64,000 nucleotides of DNA, from NCBI GenBank assembly GCA_036346375.1, contig CM070504.1, positions 8,367,890 to 8,431,889 of the forward strand, written 5' to 3'. The DNA is from Guadua angustifolia (lineage: Eukaryota > Streptophyta > Magnoliopsida > Poales > Poaceae). The notes below the pieces were generated by a model. The model was not told the DNA's origin and ran no database searches. It worked only from the letters and a program-made list of their open reading frames with translations. Made by a program: the position numbers and the translations under genes. Below are positions 44,539 through 56,200 of this stretch, piece by piece (the stretch's first letter is position 1; each line of letters begins with the position of its first letter).

Positions 44539-45994
44539 TGAAAGGACCGATATGTCGCCTAGAGGGGGGGTGAATAGGCGTATTAAAAATTTGCAATTAA
44601 ATAAAATCACTTGAGGGCCAAAACCCGGACTGTCCGAGCTAATTGTCCGGATAGTCCGGAGTTAATGTCCGGATAGTCCGGAGTAAATGTCCGGAGTGTC
44701 CGGACAGGTGACCTCGAAATGAGATTTTGAATCTTTGCAAATTTTCAACAATCTAGCTGAATACAAATGTTCTAAATGATCTCAGGTATCTTAGAAAAAT
44801 ATAGATCTAGAGCCAAACACTGAGATAAAGTAGATCAGGGCTCCAAAAGATTCAAGAACCACAAACCCAAGCTTAAGCAAGTGAAGAACACAAGGACAAC
44901 GATTTTTTACCGAAGTTCGGATTCTTGAAGGGAATCCTACGTCTCCGTTGAGGAGGCACAAAGCCCGGGTCCCTCTTGACCCCTTTCCTCCCGGAGTTGC
45001 ACGAAGCACTCGCCGGTCTTCACTTCTTGTCCCTTTCCTTTCGGAGGCGAGGCTTGCCTTCACAAACGACCGAGGCTCTCCACACGAAGTATTGGAGGCT
45101 CCCGGTGACTCCTTGCCGTCTAGGAGCCCTTCAAACTCCAAAAGTAATAAATACGCCGCTAAATCAACTTGGAGGATGAAACTTGTGCTCAAGAATCAAA
45201 CAAGTAAGCTCAAAGCACTTAAATCCCCTCCTTTCTCCCCAAAGATGCAAATCAAATCGAAAATTCAAGTGGGAGAAAGAAGCTAGGGCTTGAGAGAGTG
45301 AGCTTTAGACTTGAATGCTGCAATGAATGAGGGTGGGTAACGGTTAGAAATGAAGTGAGGGCATAAATAGGCCCCCCCAAAATCCAACCGTTACACTTGT
45401 GCTGCGCAATCTCCGGAGTGTCCGGACAAATAGTCCGGAGTGTCCGGACTTAACTCGTTTTGCACAACCGAGAGGGTGAGCCCGGAGTGTCCGGACAATA
45501 TCTCCGGATACTCCGGACAAAAACCCCGGATACTCCGAACAATAACCCCGGAGTGTCCGGACTAAATGTCCGGATACTCCGGACTTACCAGAGAAAACCA
45601 ACCGAGGACCCTAGCCCGGAGTGTCCGGACTAAATGTCTAGATACTCCGGACTGACCCCTTCGGCCAGGAGTACCCTTTGATAGGAAATGCATGGTTTTA
45701 AAAATCTTTTGAGATGCAATTTTCATCCTATGAGCACAAGCATATCCTAGAAGCGATTTTCCGTCGTATCCCCCTTAATAGTACGACTATCCTTAGACTC
45801 AATAAATTAAAATATTTGTAACTGAAGTCTTGATGCCGCCTTTTCAAATTTTAAATATGGTGGAGATCTCCAATCGCCTTTCCAACGATGATATCTTCTT
45901 GATCACTGCATAGAATCTCACTTGCATCGTTAGTAAACATAATTGTGTTGCCATAAATCACCAAAACTCTTTGAGGGGCCTAGATGCACTTTCA
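44539..45994 (-). repeat. 5' LTR of the copia element
   Basis: 1456 bp, TGAAAGTGCATCTAGGCCCC to CCTTTCA on the minus strand. TCCGGA arrays lie at about 45410-45660 and 44625-44705, and a TATTTATG TATA candidate at 45362-45369. Confidence 0.92.
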
Positions 45995-48429
45995 GGGACC
46001 GTGCGAAGACATACCTGGCGCACCCCTGCCCCCGCTAAGCGGCACGCCCTGCGGGACGGTAGGGAGGCCGCACCCCGACAGCTCGAGGGCGCGTGTCGAG
46101 CTGTCCAGAAACCTCCCGACGTAAAGGGTGACGTCCTCTCTCATCACATCCTCTCCGGTGGTCAGCCGAGTGTACAAGCTGCGAAGCTCCCTGTGCTGAT
46201 GGTGCAGCACGTCAGTCTGCAAAATAAATTATGGATTAGTTAGCAAAATAAATTACGAATTAGTTAGCACAATAAATTATATCGAAGGTTTAACGCAACA
46301 TACCAAAGCGTGCCGAACCGAGTCCATATGGAGGGGGTACGTGTCTGCCACCACGGGAACGTGTCTAGGAGGATCGGGGTCGACACGTACCAAACGCACA
46401 CGAGTCCGGGGAGTGTACCACTCGCGGTACGCGCGGTACGTCCGCACGTCGTAGGGCGCATCCTCGACGTAGACGTCCTCGAGGGCTGCTCCCCACTCCT
46501 CAGCCCAAGGCAGCATACGTGCGTACCAGGGGGTGGTCGCAGGCTGTCCCTTCCTACTGTGCCTGTGGGTGAAAAATAAGTATAGCGTTATTAGATAGCA
46601 TTACACAGTAACAATTATAAAAACATCAATACAGGGAACTTACGAGTGGACCGCGGGTGGGACTGCACGGACGTCGTGCACTGGGAACACCTGTCGTAGA
46701 CCAAACTGCCTCATCACACGATGGACAGCGTAGCCCTCGACGTGGACGTCGAACACGAGGAACCGACGGGTGAACCAGTACTGTGCGTCTCGTGTGCAAA
46801 GGGTGGACAGGCCACCCGTCACACGACGCTGCACCTCTGCGTCACGCGTCTGGCGCCCAATGACGCGTGCGTCGGTGAGGTGGTCGAACGCAGCGACGAA
46901 CTGCGGGTAGGCTACCCGCACAGTCAGGTGCGCCCAGCTAGGCTGTAGTCACGATAGAACGTAACCGTTAGTACTCAGAAAAGTTAAACAAAAAGTATCA
47001 AACACGTGATTGCAATATCGTACCCGTCGCAGGCACCAGATGGTGCCCATGGTCGGACCGTCGACGTCACCGCCTGCCTGCGTGCCCACCAGAGGCTGCA
47101 GGTCGATCTGGGGCCGACCGATCTGGAACCTCTCGTATGCCCACAACTGTAGCAGCAGTGGACATCCTCCGAAGATCGAGCCCTCGGCGAACCGTGTACA
47201 CCCGACGCAGAGTGCACGGTAGGTGGCGCACAGCACGGCCGAGCCCCAAGAGTACTTTGGCACGGCGTCAAGGGGTGCATCCGTGATCTCCCTCACGAAC
47301 TGCACCAGGTGCATGGACACGCTATCCCCATGGGACGTCGTGAACATGGTCCAGCCGAAGAGCCACAGGACGTACGCCTCCAGGTGGCGGGCGAGCCTCT
47401 CGTCGTCCGCTGGCTCGACGATCTGCTCACGCTGTAACATAAAGCTCACTTGTTATTTCAAGCAGTACGTACACAATTTAGTTCGAAATGCTACTTACGT
47501 ACCTGAAACTGTACAAGCCACCTCAAGGTCAGTCCGTGCGTGTGGTCAAAGGTCTTGTACACGGCAGGTGGTAGTACACCCGCGAACCTATGCGACAAGC
47601 TGCGGCGACCATCGGGGAGACGTCTGGGCACCACAACCGACCGCGATCGGGAGGCCGAGGAGGTAGGAGGCGTCTGTAAAGTGATCGCCATCTCCCGACA
47701 GGAGATGGAAGGTGTCGTCTCGGCCTCCACCGATCCACAGAGCGGTGATCGCCGACCGGTCGTCAGAACCGGTGTCCCAGAGGTCCACCATCCGGGCGAG
47801 GGCGGCGGCCCGATGCTCAAGCCTAAGAAACATAAACATGTAATTGATATCGAGTCTTTGCGGTAGTCATGGTGCTAGAACAAACATGTTTACAAATTTA
47901 AATACTGGTATGTTACCTAGGGATCCAACGCGGATCGGCGCCCAGATCAAGCTTGGTGGTCTAGGTCGAAGGACGCCCAGCTGCACAGGGTCCCCTCCGT
48001 CCTCTGGGACAGCAGTGGCTAAGCGGGCACGGTGACCACAGTCGACGTGCGGGTCTAGTAACTCGAACGGCCACTCGTCATCTCCCTGCTAGTGAGCCAT
48101 ACCTGCAATTTACAAAAATGAAAGTTAGAGCAGAAACACATACGTGAACACAAAAGTCCACAAAAGTACGCAAGCATCACAACAATATATTGAAACAGAT
48201 ACGCACATAAAAAACGGAGAAGTTCATAACAACAATTTATAAAGACACAACACTCGCAACAGCTAGGTAAAAGGGAGAGTTCAGACAACACATGTTACAT
48301 CGATGAAATATAAATTTGATATACACGTTCCAGTCCGAGAAACATTTGATTGGCCTTTGCCTCCAACGACGGTTAGTCGGCTCATCCTCTGTTGGCAGGG
48401 GAAAAGAGGCTCACTTTGCTCTTGTGTTC

Positions 48430-50159
48430 CATGGCACTCTTGTTGTTAAATCGCTCCTTGTGTTTCCTTGTCGTCATCAAGATTTTTCCACAGAGTTCGG
48501 AACTTCCTCTCCTGGTTGGAGTTACATAGTCTTTTGAACATATTCATCAGTAACTTGTTCTTGAATTGCTTATAGAAGTTTGCACCCAAATGCCTCATGC
48601 ACCACCGACTCGCAAGTCGGGCCATCGAATGGCTCATCTTCCCTATTTGCGGTGGTTGATAGCACTAAGCAACCCGGCATGCTGTCATGCAAAGACGCAC
48701 AACTACGGGCGAGTTTTGACCACCCGATCTTGAGTTTCGTAGGAACCACACCAACTCTCGTAGTTCTCGCTTTCTCTGAAGGCAAAAGGCTTGAGCGAAA
48801 TTTGGTTGTTCCCATCGGCGCCCATATATTTGTCGATGTTGCCCTTTGTATTTCCGGTCAAGAATGTGCCGCCCACGCACAACAATGGACGGCAGTGATA
48901 GAACGCCTTAATGCAAGCTCGAATGCGAAGAACACTCTCCGCAGATGCATTTTAGTTGGCCCTTTGGATTGACGGACAATCTTGATAATCATAGTAGGTC
49001 CGTGATTTCTTCCCGAATGCAATCGAAGCGGTCTTGGGCAGGTTATGGTACGAGTCTTCAAACTTCCCAAACCTCATTTCTAATGCCTTTTGTTTCGTCC
49101 TCCACGCCTTCCCATAGCTAATTGTGTACTGATATCTGTTCTCGATCGCTCGGATAATAGCACGGGGCTCAAAACTCAGGTTCTCCACTATCTCTGCGTA
49201 CATGATGTTCGCGACATACCCGGATGATGATTCACGTGAGCCATCACTTTGTTTCCTCGATCATACATGTGTCTTTGCTCAACCTTGAACATAGCCAATG
49301 GGTGCCCCACTTGGGCTTATACGCGTGCACTCTCCACGGACACCCATGGATCTCACACACCACGTCGTAGCAGGTTGGGGTGGATTTCTTAACCCTGAAA
49401 GTCCTTCTTAATGATAGAGCCCAATCTTTCACGGCATCCTGCACAGCCTCTTTTGTCGGGTACATACTGTTATGCCTAACCTCATTATCCCTTGTCTTGC
49501 CAAGGCATCTCCCTCATTTCATTGACAACCATATTTTCAAATTGCTGCGTGCTCCACTCGGCTGGCACAAGCGGCTCCGTACCTCCTCCATCTTCCTCAT
49601 CCGACTCATCGTCGTCCTCCTCTTCTGCTCTGCTGTACTCGCGGTCTTCCTCTTCCATCCTAGCTGTTATTTCCTCAATTTGCTCACCTTCGTCTACCAG
49701 TCCCCGCGCTTCTTGGCCAACATTTTCATCATCCTCCCGAAACTGAACCTGTTCACCACTTTGCTGAACATGTTGCTCATGGCTAGATCCCCCAATTTCA
49801 GTGTCACCGAAGCTGAGCTCATTTTGAGGCTGACTACACTCACCGGAGTCCAACTGCTGCTGGGGGGCAACATCCCTCTCATATGCTCGCACTAAAAGCA
49901 CTCGATTCCATCCCCGTTGCTCTGCCCCCCTCACATATGATCTCCACGATGCGGTTCCCTTTAGCTCAACTAACTCCCAGTAAATAGTGTCGTTTCGCAC
50001 ACTACATAGGCAAAATACCTTCAACTCACACTTGTCTTCTTCCATCCGAAATGTATAATACAACCATTTCAACACGGAACCAAATGTGCGCTCCTCGAGC
50101 CTACTCAAACTTCTGTCCACATCTTGCATGTTACTTAGATCTCGCACCCTCCAAACCAT
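48430..50159 (-). pseudogene. MuDR-type MULE transposase
   Basis: The minus-strand start is ATG 50159. An N-terminal acidic region (49800-49490) precedes the MuDR DNA-binding segment (PTKEAVQDAVKDWALS, CEIHGCPWRVHAYKP, about 49460-49260). Next come the transposase core segments SFEPRAIIRAIENRYQY (49170) and LTGNTKGNIDKYMGADGNNQ (48830). The C-terminal region has RWCMRHLGANFYKQFKN (48580). Frame breaks lie near 49488, 49243 and 48950, with stops near 48700 and 48680. The residue expected to be the first catalytic Asp (usual DGTFLTG) reads Gly (VGGTFLTG). It is not functional. Confidence 0.8.
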
Positions 50160-50934
50160 GCATTACAATCCCATCTCCATAATAAATCCTAAATGGAACT
50201 CGATTACGCCATATCTGTGAATCCATTCATTCACCCACGAATTAATTATCTTCCGTACAAAATACTATGACGTAACATAACTATACCTACATGGTGCGAA
50301 AATATATATCTAACCGTAAAAACATCTATATTCCTAATAATTCATATCGATGTAGTTATATCGTAAAAAAATTACATATCCATCAATATGTACCGATATA
50401 CTCCTATCCGTAAAAATTCATTCCTAACAATATATACATTAAAGATCGATGTACTTATATATTAAAAAATACTCATTAAGTAACTATATTTCCTTCAATA
50501 TATACCGATATACTCCTATCCGTAAAAATATCTAAATTTTCTAAACTAGAACTAAATGTGACCTATCAATTTACCTACATTTATCCGTAACATACATCTA
50601 AAACTATTTCTAATCTACCACTATTTATCGCTACAATGCTCTAGATCTAACTATTTCTAATATATCATAATTTCTTTGCTAAGAAAAGTAAACAACAAAA
50701 TTTATCTCAAAGCAGTGGCGCAGAATCTCCCCTTCTTCCTTCTCTCTTCCCCTCTCTCCCCTCTTCCTCTTCCCTTCCTCTCTCTCTTTTCTCTTCCCGG
50801 GCGCACAAATGAGCACAGTGCCGCGCGAGCGGCTCATATAAACGCTCCTGTCGCACTTTGGTGGGCGGCAGAACCCGCCCCACTGCCGCCGACGACCATC
50901 GGTCGATTTTCTCTTGTCGTCAAGACGTTAGCGC
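50160..50934. other. MULE subterminal AT-rich region
   Basis: Between the transposase start and the right TIR. The word CGATATACTCCTATCCGTAA occurs twice (50393 and 50505), and related ATCCGTAAAAAT words recur. This is the transposase promoter region by position. A pyrimidine tract lies at 50725-50800. Confidence 0.5.
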
Positions 50935-51152
50935 GTGCGACAGTGCTGCTTCTATCGCGACGTTAGACGGCGACAGTGCCTTCGGCTCTGTCGCCACGTG
51001 CGACAAAACCCCGTCGGCACTGGCACTGCCGTGTATTTTTTCTATTTAGGCCCTGCCGCCCGCTGTTGCATGAGGTATATATTCTGAAAAAAAAAATTCG
51101 CTGGAATATTTTCGAAATTTCGAATAAAAAATGTATTATTAAAAAAAAATTC
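50935..51152 (-). repeat. MULE right terminal inverted repeat
   Basis: Complement of the left TIR at 31192-31445; shorter by about 50 bp in the inner half because of indels. Confidence 0.85.
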
Positions 51153-51162
51153 CATACACGGA

Positions 51163-53251
51163 CACCACACTCGCAATTATGCTCCTTTAGTTTATGTCTA
51201 AATAGATGGAGGCACGAGATAAATATACGTGGTGGTATACATGCGCATATAGTGTGCTTGCGTGGTGGTCATTCATTGCTGCAATCTAAAACAGATGTCT
51301 AGATGAGCGCATTAGATTAACTTAAACACATACGCCCTAATACCTTTTTTCTATTTTTACTGTTACAGGGAACACACGTATATATACCACCACACATGCA
51401 CATCACTCGCACACACCCAAGTGCACTTTTTAGCACATGTCTAAGGCTCTGTTTGGCTTCCGAAAAACTAATAAATCTCTCAAACAGCTCAACTTTTATT
51501 TAGTTTTTGGTATAAGCTACAAACTATATATAACTAGCAAAAATAAAAAGCTGAATTGGACATATTTTTACAACTTATTGCTGATAAAAATTAACTATTT
51601 GTCAAATGATCTTTTATAAAAAAAAAAAAAACTACGTCCACTTTTGATCTAAAAAGCCAAGAAGCAGCTTTAAAAAAAACTGTAGTCCCCTCGTACAGAC
51701 TCTAAATAGACGGAAGTAAATGATAAATCCGTAACCAGATAAATTACTACTGAATACGTAATTGGTAGCCACTAGGATTTGAAACTGATGCATTGAGTCA
51801 GTACACACCAAAAGATAATTTTTTTCCCTAATGTTGATTAGACTACAAGGAACGGTTTTAATATAAAATCGATAGGTTTCATCGTGAAATATGCTCTAAT
51901 CATAAGTTCTCCCATGTCGAAATTAATTGCTAGACACGATCTAGAAACACAATTGAATATCGTAAGAAAATTTGATTCGTACCTCGATCAACATGCAAAC
52001 AGTGCAATTAGACAATAAGGTCCCGTCCGGCCGACCTGTCTCACTAATGTCTAATTTGGAAAGCCTATTTCTGATCGGGATTTTAAGCTAAAATTTCGGT
52101 CTATCCACGGAGATCTTAGCTGGGAATGGGTTTTCCAAACCAGGCCTAAATGGACCTGAACCTCCTATGCATCTGCCGCACGTTGCACGTGAACGTTTCC
52201 TACGTATTTAATTTATTTTATGGAAAATTTTGTTTATGCTATTAGTTATAGTTTGCTTCTTACTTTGGCCCTTAATTTTTTTGCCTCTCACTTATGTTAC
52301 CCATCCGTCGGTTCTTTATTCAGAAATACCACTCCAGTCTGTTTGCTGTCAATCCCGTCCATTAGGGCAGAAAAAAATAATCCACAATGGACAATCCTTT
52401 AGGAAAAAATTTAGAAATATCATTCCAACCGGTTTCCGTCAATTCCATCGCATGTAAAAGTTTTCAAAAATTCTAACAGGGTTTGGAGATGTAGGGGAGA
52501 ATATATTTGTAGTCATGCAAAATTTCAGAATCAAACTCGGTCACACTTAGAAGATACGAAATTGACAAGAATATCAGCAGCAAAGGTATTACGAGGTTTT
52601 GTGAAAAATTTAAGATGCTAACGGTTAAAAGTAGCATAAGCAAACAAGAACTAACGAATGGCCGGCGTAACTAAGAGTCTGGAAAAATCAGTGAAGCATA
52701 AACAAAAAACTCCTATTATTTTATTGCTTTCCCCATATTTTTAAAAAAGATCTAATCTGTTCTGGTTGATGAACCGCAGATTTATTCGAACAATTGATAA
52801 GCAGGGCAGATCGATTTGGAAAGCAAGAGAAGTGCTTCAATGCTTTCTCTCCAAATATAAATTGTATAAATCTTGAAGTAAGTGAAGAGATAAGTAATCA
52901 CTGTCTACCATTCACTTATGCTTTAATATTTATACAGCTACAATAAAGAAAAGTATGAAAACACCTCTCTGCAAATAATGATCAATGCCTTGTCGTTTCT
53001 CCGGTACCACCAATTCCATCGTCGCTATTGCCAAAGAATACACTCTAAAGGTGCATTAACATCGTTAGGACTCACGATCAATCTGATGCACATGTAACTT
53101 TGGACCAAAGGCACATTCTGATTTCAGACATCTGTCAAAATTCTGTCGTGGTCATGGTGACAGAAAATGAGCACGTTAATATAGCGCGCATTCTACAACA
53201 ATTAGAGTAAAAAAAAAACTAACAAAATCTTGCTTTGCACTCGCCCAAGGC
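51163..53251. other. intergenic region between MULE and WDR3 3' end
   Basis: The right copy of the MULE-flanking direct repeat lies at 51227-51385. The segment near 52060-52150 looks like part of a small transposon with facing ends (TTTGGAAAGCC / GGGTTTTCCAAACC). About 52850-52960 repeats a segment at 20505-20615. No gene was found. Confidence 0.45.
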
Positions 53252-56200
53252 TCAGCTCTCTCCTGACGTTTTCCGCTTCTTCCTTTTCCTTTTCTCACTG
53301 CCGTCCGACCTATCTGACCGCTTCGATTGCTCCTGTCTGATCTCAATGAGCTTTGCCTTTGCATCCCGGAAAGGCGCATCTGATCTCATGGCCAGCAATT
53401 CCTAAAAGATGTGCGTACAAAAAATATCAACGAACTTAAAAAATGTTCAAAGATCCAGTTACACAAAATGCTGAAAGAAAAAGCGCCATCTTACTTTTAT
53501 ATGATCCATCCCGGCGAGATTGAAACCTATAGTATCCTTGAAGTTCTGGAGGATGAAAATCAATTAAATACATACTCGGATTGCAGAAGGCTATTTGTTT
53601 ATTTAAAGTGATCGCAAGTTACCTTTACTCTACTGTAAAGAATATCCTTCAGTTCAGTCAACATAGATCTTGCCGCTGGCGTAGTACTTAATTGGTTATG
53701 ATGTGTTTGAAGCAGCACTAGGCAAACCCTACAAACAAGCTCAACCTGCAAGGTTATAGCAGAGTTTAGGAATTGTGCAGATAAGTTATAGAAACGAAAT
53801 AGAAAAATATAGGATATTGCCACGCAATTAGACATGTGGAACAACAATTGATCAACAGATATTTTCCAAGACAAATAAAATTGAAAATACATGAGCTAGA
53901 AAACTTAATATTTGTTGAATGCCAACAGCAGGCTACACAACCTTCATAAAGCAGTTTAACAACAGAAATTGTATCAAACTAGTCTAAACTTAGCCATTGT
54001 ACACTAGGCAAAATCATAACACACCATCTGTGTCCTGGGTTCGAACATAGAAATCACAACTCAAACTTCAAGAGGGGACCAGCAGAAATATGAAATATCA
54101 TGTGAAAAAAATACAATCAACATAACTACAAAGAAATGGGAGGATTGGAAATTGAGAAAAGCTAACACAATTTTATGACATATTATAGCATCAGGATTAC
54201 AAACAAAGTAGTAAATATCAATTTACCTTCAAAGGAACCAGCGACCACTCCTTTAAGTAAGACATGAGTTTTAGTCCATCTGAGAATGGCAATGACTGCT
54301 CCAAAGATTAAAAAACAACCATAAATATGTCATCAACTGACAAACGATTATATGTAGAAAATACTATTTCCTTAGAATTAACGAATTGGTGATTGATCTT
54401 AACTAACAAGATCCTCTATTGACTGAACGATTAGGATCTCAAATTTGAAGTTACTTCAATATTTCATCAGGAAACACATCATGAGAAACTGAATTCCCAA
54501 ATGAAAGACGATGAAATATGTCATCAGAAATTGAAGTCCAAACTAATTTGTCTGTTTTGTACATTTGACATATTCAACTTGAATTTCGACAAGACTACAA
54601 ACACACAGGAATGGAAGAAGCTTTCTGAAGTCATAAAAGGTCATGCTAAGGATTGAAGTATTATAGATAAGGCTGGCTACAATGAACTACTATTTTGGTG
54701 CATTAAATAAATGATGATAAGGATGTTCTTTTTTTTTAAAGAAAAGAAAAGAAAAGTAACCCACAAAAAATCCAGGCATCATAAACTAAAGAAATTGCAG
54801 TCCATTACAGAAGAAGGAAAAAACTCACCAGTAGTGCCTGTTCCAAGTCATTTGGGCGGACATTTGAAACTACATTCAGAACATAATCTGATGGTGAATG
54901 GCCTTGCATTATAACATTAAGTTGAAATTTAGCTCCCTTTCCACTCTTTTGTTCTTCCTGACAATTGGAAAACATACAGCTGAAGTAAATGTTCCATTTG
55001 GTGACTAGTCATTAAGAGCACATTACTAAATGGAAAAAGGGGTATGTCGATATGTGTTTGTACTACGTTGTGCTCCTTAAGGCGTTTTACTTCTTCCTCA
55101 GCAGTGTCAAGTGCATCAATAATTGCATCAGCAGCAGTTACTGTCTCTTTTGTTTTCCTACCAGGAACACCCACAGAACCCTCATCCGGAGCTTCATCTT
55201 TCTGCCCATATATATGTTCAACTGCATTGTCTAAATCAGCCTCAAAAGTTTCCTCCAATCTTTTCTCCCTCTCTTCCTGCATTTTGATGGGATTTGAGAG
55301 TTTAAAGGCAATTCTCTGGGGAGACAGTAAAAAACTGGCATATGGAGCAAATATGCAACAACAAACTTCACTCAATCCTACACAATAATAGAATACCTCA
55401 ATGAAAAGTTGTTCTTCAGTACGATCCCAACGCCGAATAGAGCGATCGTGAGAACCTGTTACAATAAAATCACCACGACTGCTAATCGTAAGGCACCAAA
55501 CTTCAGCATGGTGTCCTTCAAGTGTTAACAACAACTCAAATTTATCAGCATCCCAGTACTTCACAGTGCGATCTTTGCCAACACTGAACATATAATGAGT
55601 TTTATAAACAAACTTAACATCCATTACGCTGCAAAATGGAAACATCCAAAAAGGGTGTAAGGGGTTCTGCCACTAGTTAAAGCATAAAATAAAACCAAAA
55701 GGTGAGAAAGGACCTGTCTGTGTGGGCAAAGATGGACTTATGGCAATCACCAAAGTCCATACCCCAAATCTTCAGATTTTTGTCTGCGGAACCAGTAACT
55801 ATTAGAGCTCCATCAGATGATATGTCCATGCAAAGAACTGGAAGCTTGTGCCCATAAAGGGAAAGAAAGAACTTCAGCGTGTCCACAAAGAAGACCTGCA
55901 TATATATATGAAATATTAGATGAAAGTGATGAAATCAGAAACTTGTTTCCAGATTGTTTTTCTATCACTACGAATTCACAGGGTGCCAACAGGCATCTCA
56001 TGTAAACCATAAAAAGTGCTTTACATAAGAACCTGCACTCAAGGACCATAGCTTTGGAATCAATGCTAATGCAACAGAACTGACACAAGCAAATACGTAG
56101 ACAACACGGACAAGCAAATCACGATTCACGAACCATGTGTGTAAACTGTACATTGCTTTCATGTCATACTCTCCAACTATCTAGATGCTTGAAATACATT

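Larger units (their letters stand above)
34582..45999 (-). mobile_element. Sirevirus-like copia retrotransposon, 11,408 bp
   Basis: The element spans 34587-45994 with 5-bp duplications GGGAC at 34582-34586 and 45995-45999. LTRs are 34587-36031 (3' LTR) and 44539-45994 (5' LTR). The PBS is a perfect initiator-Met type (44524-44536) and the polypurine tract touches the 3' LTR (36032-36047). Minus-strand order is gag, protease, integrase, RT, RNase H, then an extra intact ORF. Order integrase before RT defines copia. TCCGGA arrays in the LTRs and a long gag with coiled coil fit Sireviruses. The LTRs look about 95% or more alike by eye, so the insertion is fairly recent. gag-pol carries several breaks. 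Confidence 0.92.
34132..48100 (-). pseudogene. plant mobile domain (PMD) gene of the MULE, split by copia insertion
   Basis: Splice-bounded exons on the minus strand: 48100-47917, 47822-47503, 47431-47024, 46942-46644, 46562-46304, 46216-45995 continuing at 34586-34533, and 34447-34132. PMD (aminotransferase-like plant mobile domain) text includes SYLLGLPIAV and HRFAGVLPPAVYKT (exon 2), and YVLWLFGWTMFTT and YSWGSAVLC (exon 3). GGCPLLLQLWAYERFQIGRP (exon 3) and VMRQFGLRQVFPVHD (exon 4) follow. PMD proteins MAIN and MAIL1 act in silencing and development in plants, and PMD domains also occur in transposons. Damage: a TAG at codon 4, frame changes in exon 2 and in the last exon, and the 11.4 kb insertion in exon 6. 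Joining exon 6 across the insertion leaves its frame open. Confidence 0.75.
31182..51162 (-). mobile_element. Mutator-like element (MULE) carrying transposase, PMD and GRF genes
   Basis: The element spans 31192-51152. The 10-bp duplication CATACACGGA flanks it at 31182-31191 and 51153-51162. Terminal inverted repeats start GAATTTTTTTTTAATAATAC at both ends and stay alignable for about 160-210 bp, to the shared GACAGAGCCGAAGGCACTGT block at 31404 and about 50970-50991. Subtracting the 11,408-bp copia insertion and its 5-bp duplication leaves 8548 bp. Three minus-strand genes lie inside in the order transposase (50159-48430), PMD gene (48100-34132) and GRF zinc-finger gene (33614-32214). All are damaged, so the element is now immobile unless helped in trans. 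Confidence 0.9.

Noticed and set aside
34836..45192. Frames of 98-133 codons in both copia LTRs and in the solo LTR
   Set aside because: They lie within LTR leader sequence, differ by frameshifts between copies and resemble no protein.
46310..47866. Several plus-strand frames opposite the PMD exons
   Set aside because: The minus strand has splice sites and PMD motifs; the plus frames are its complement.
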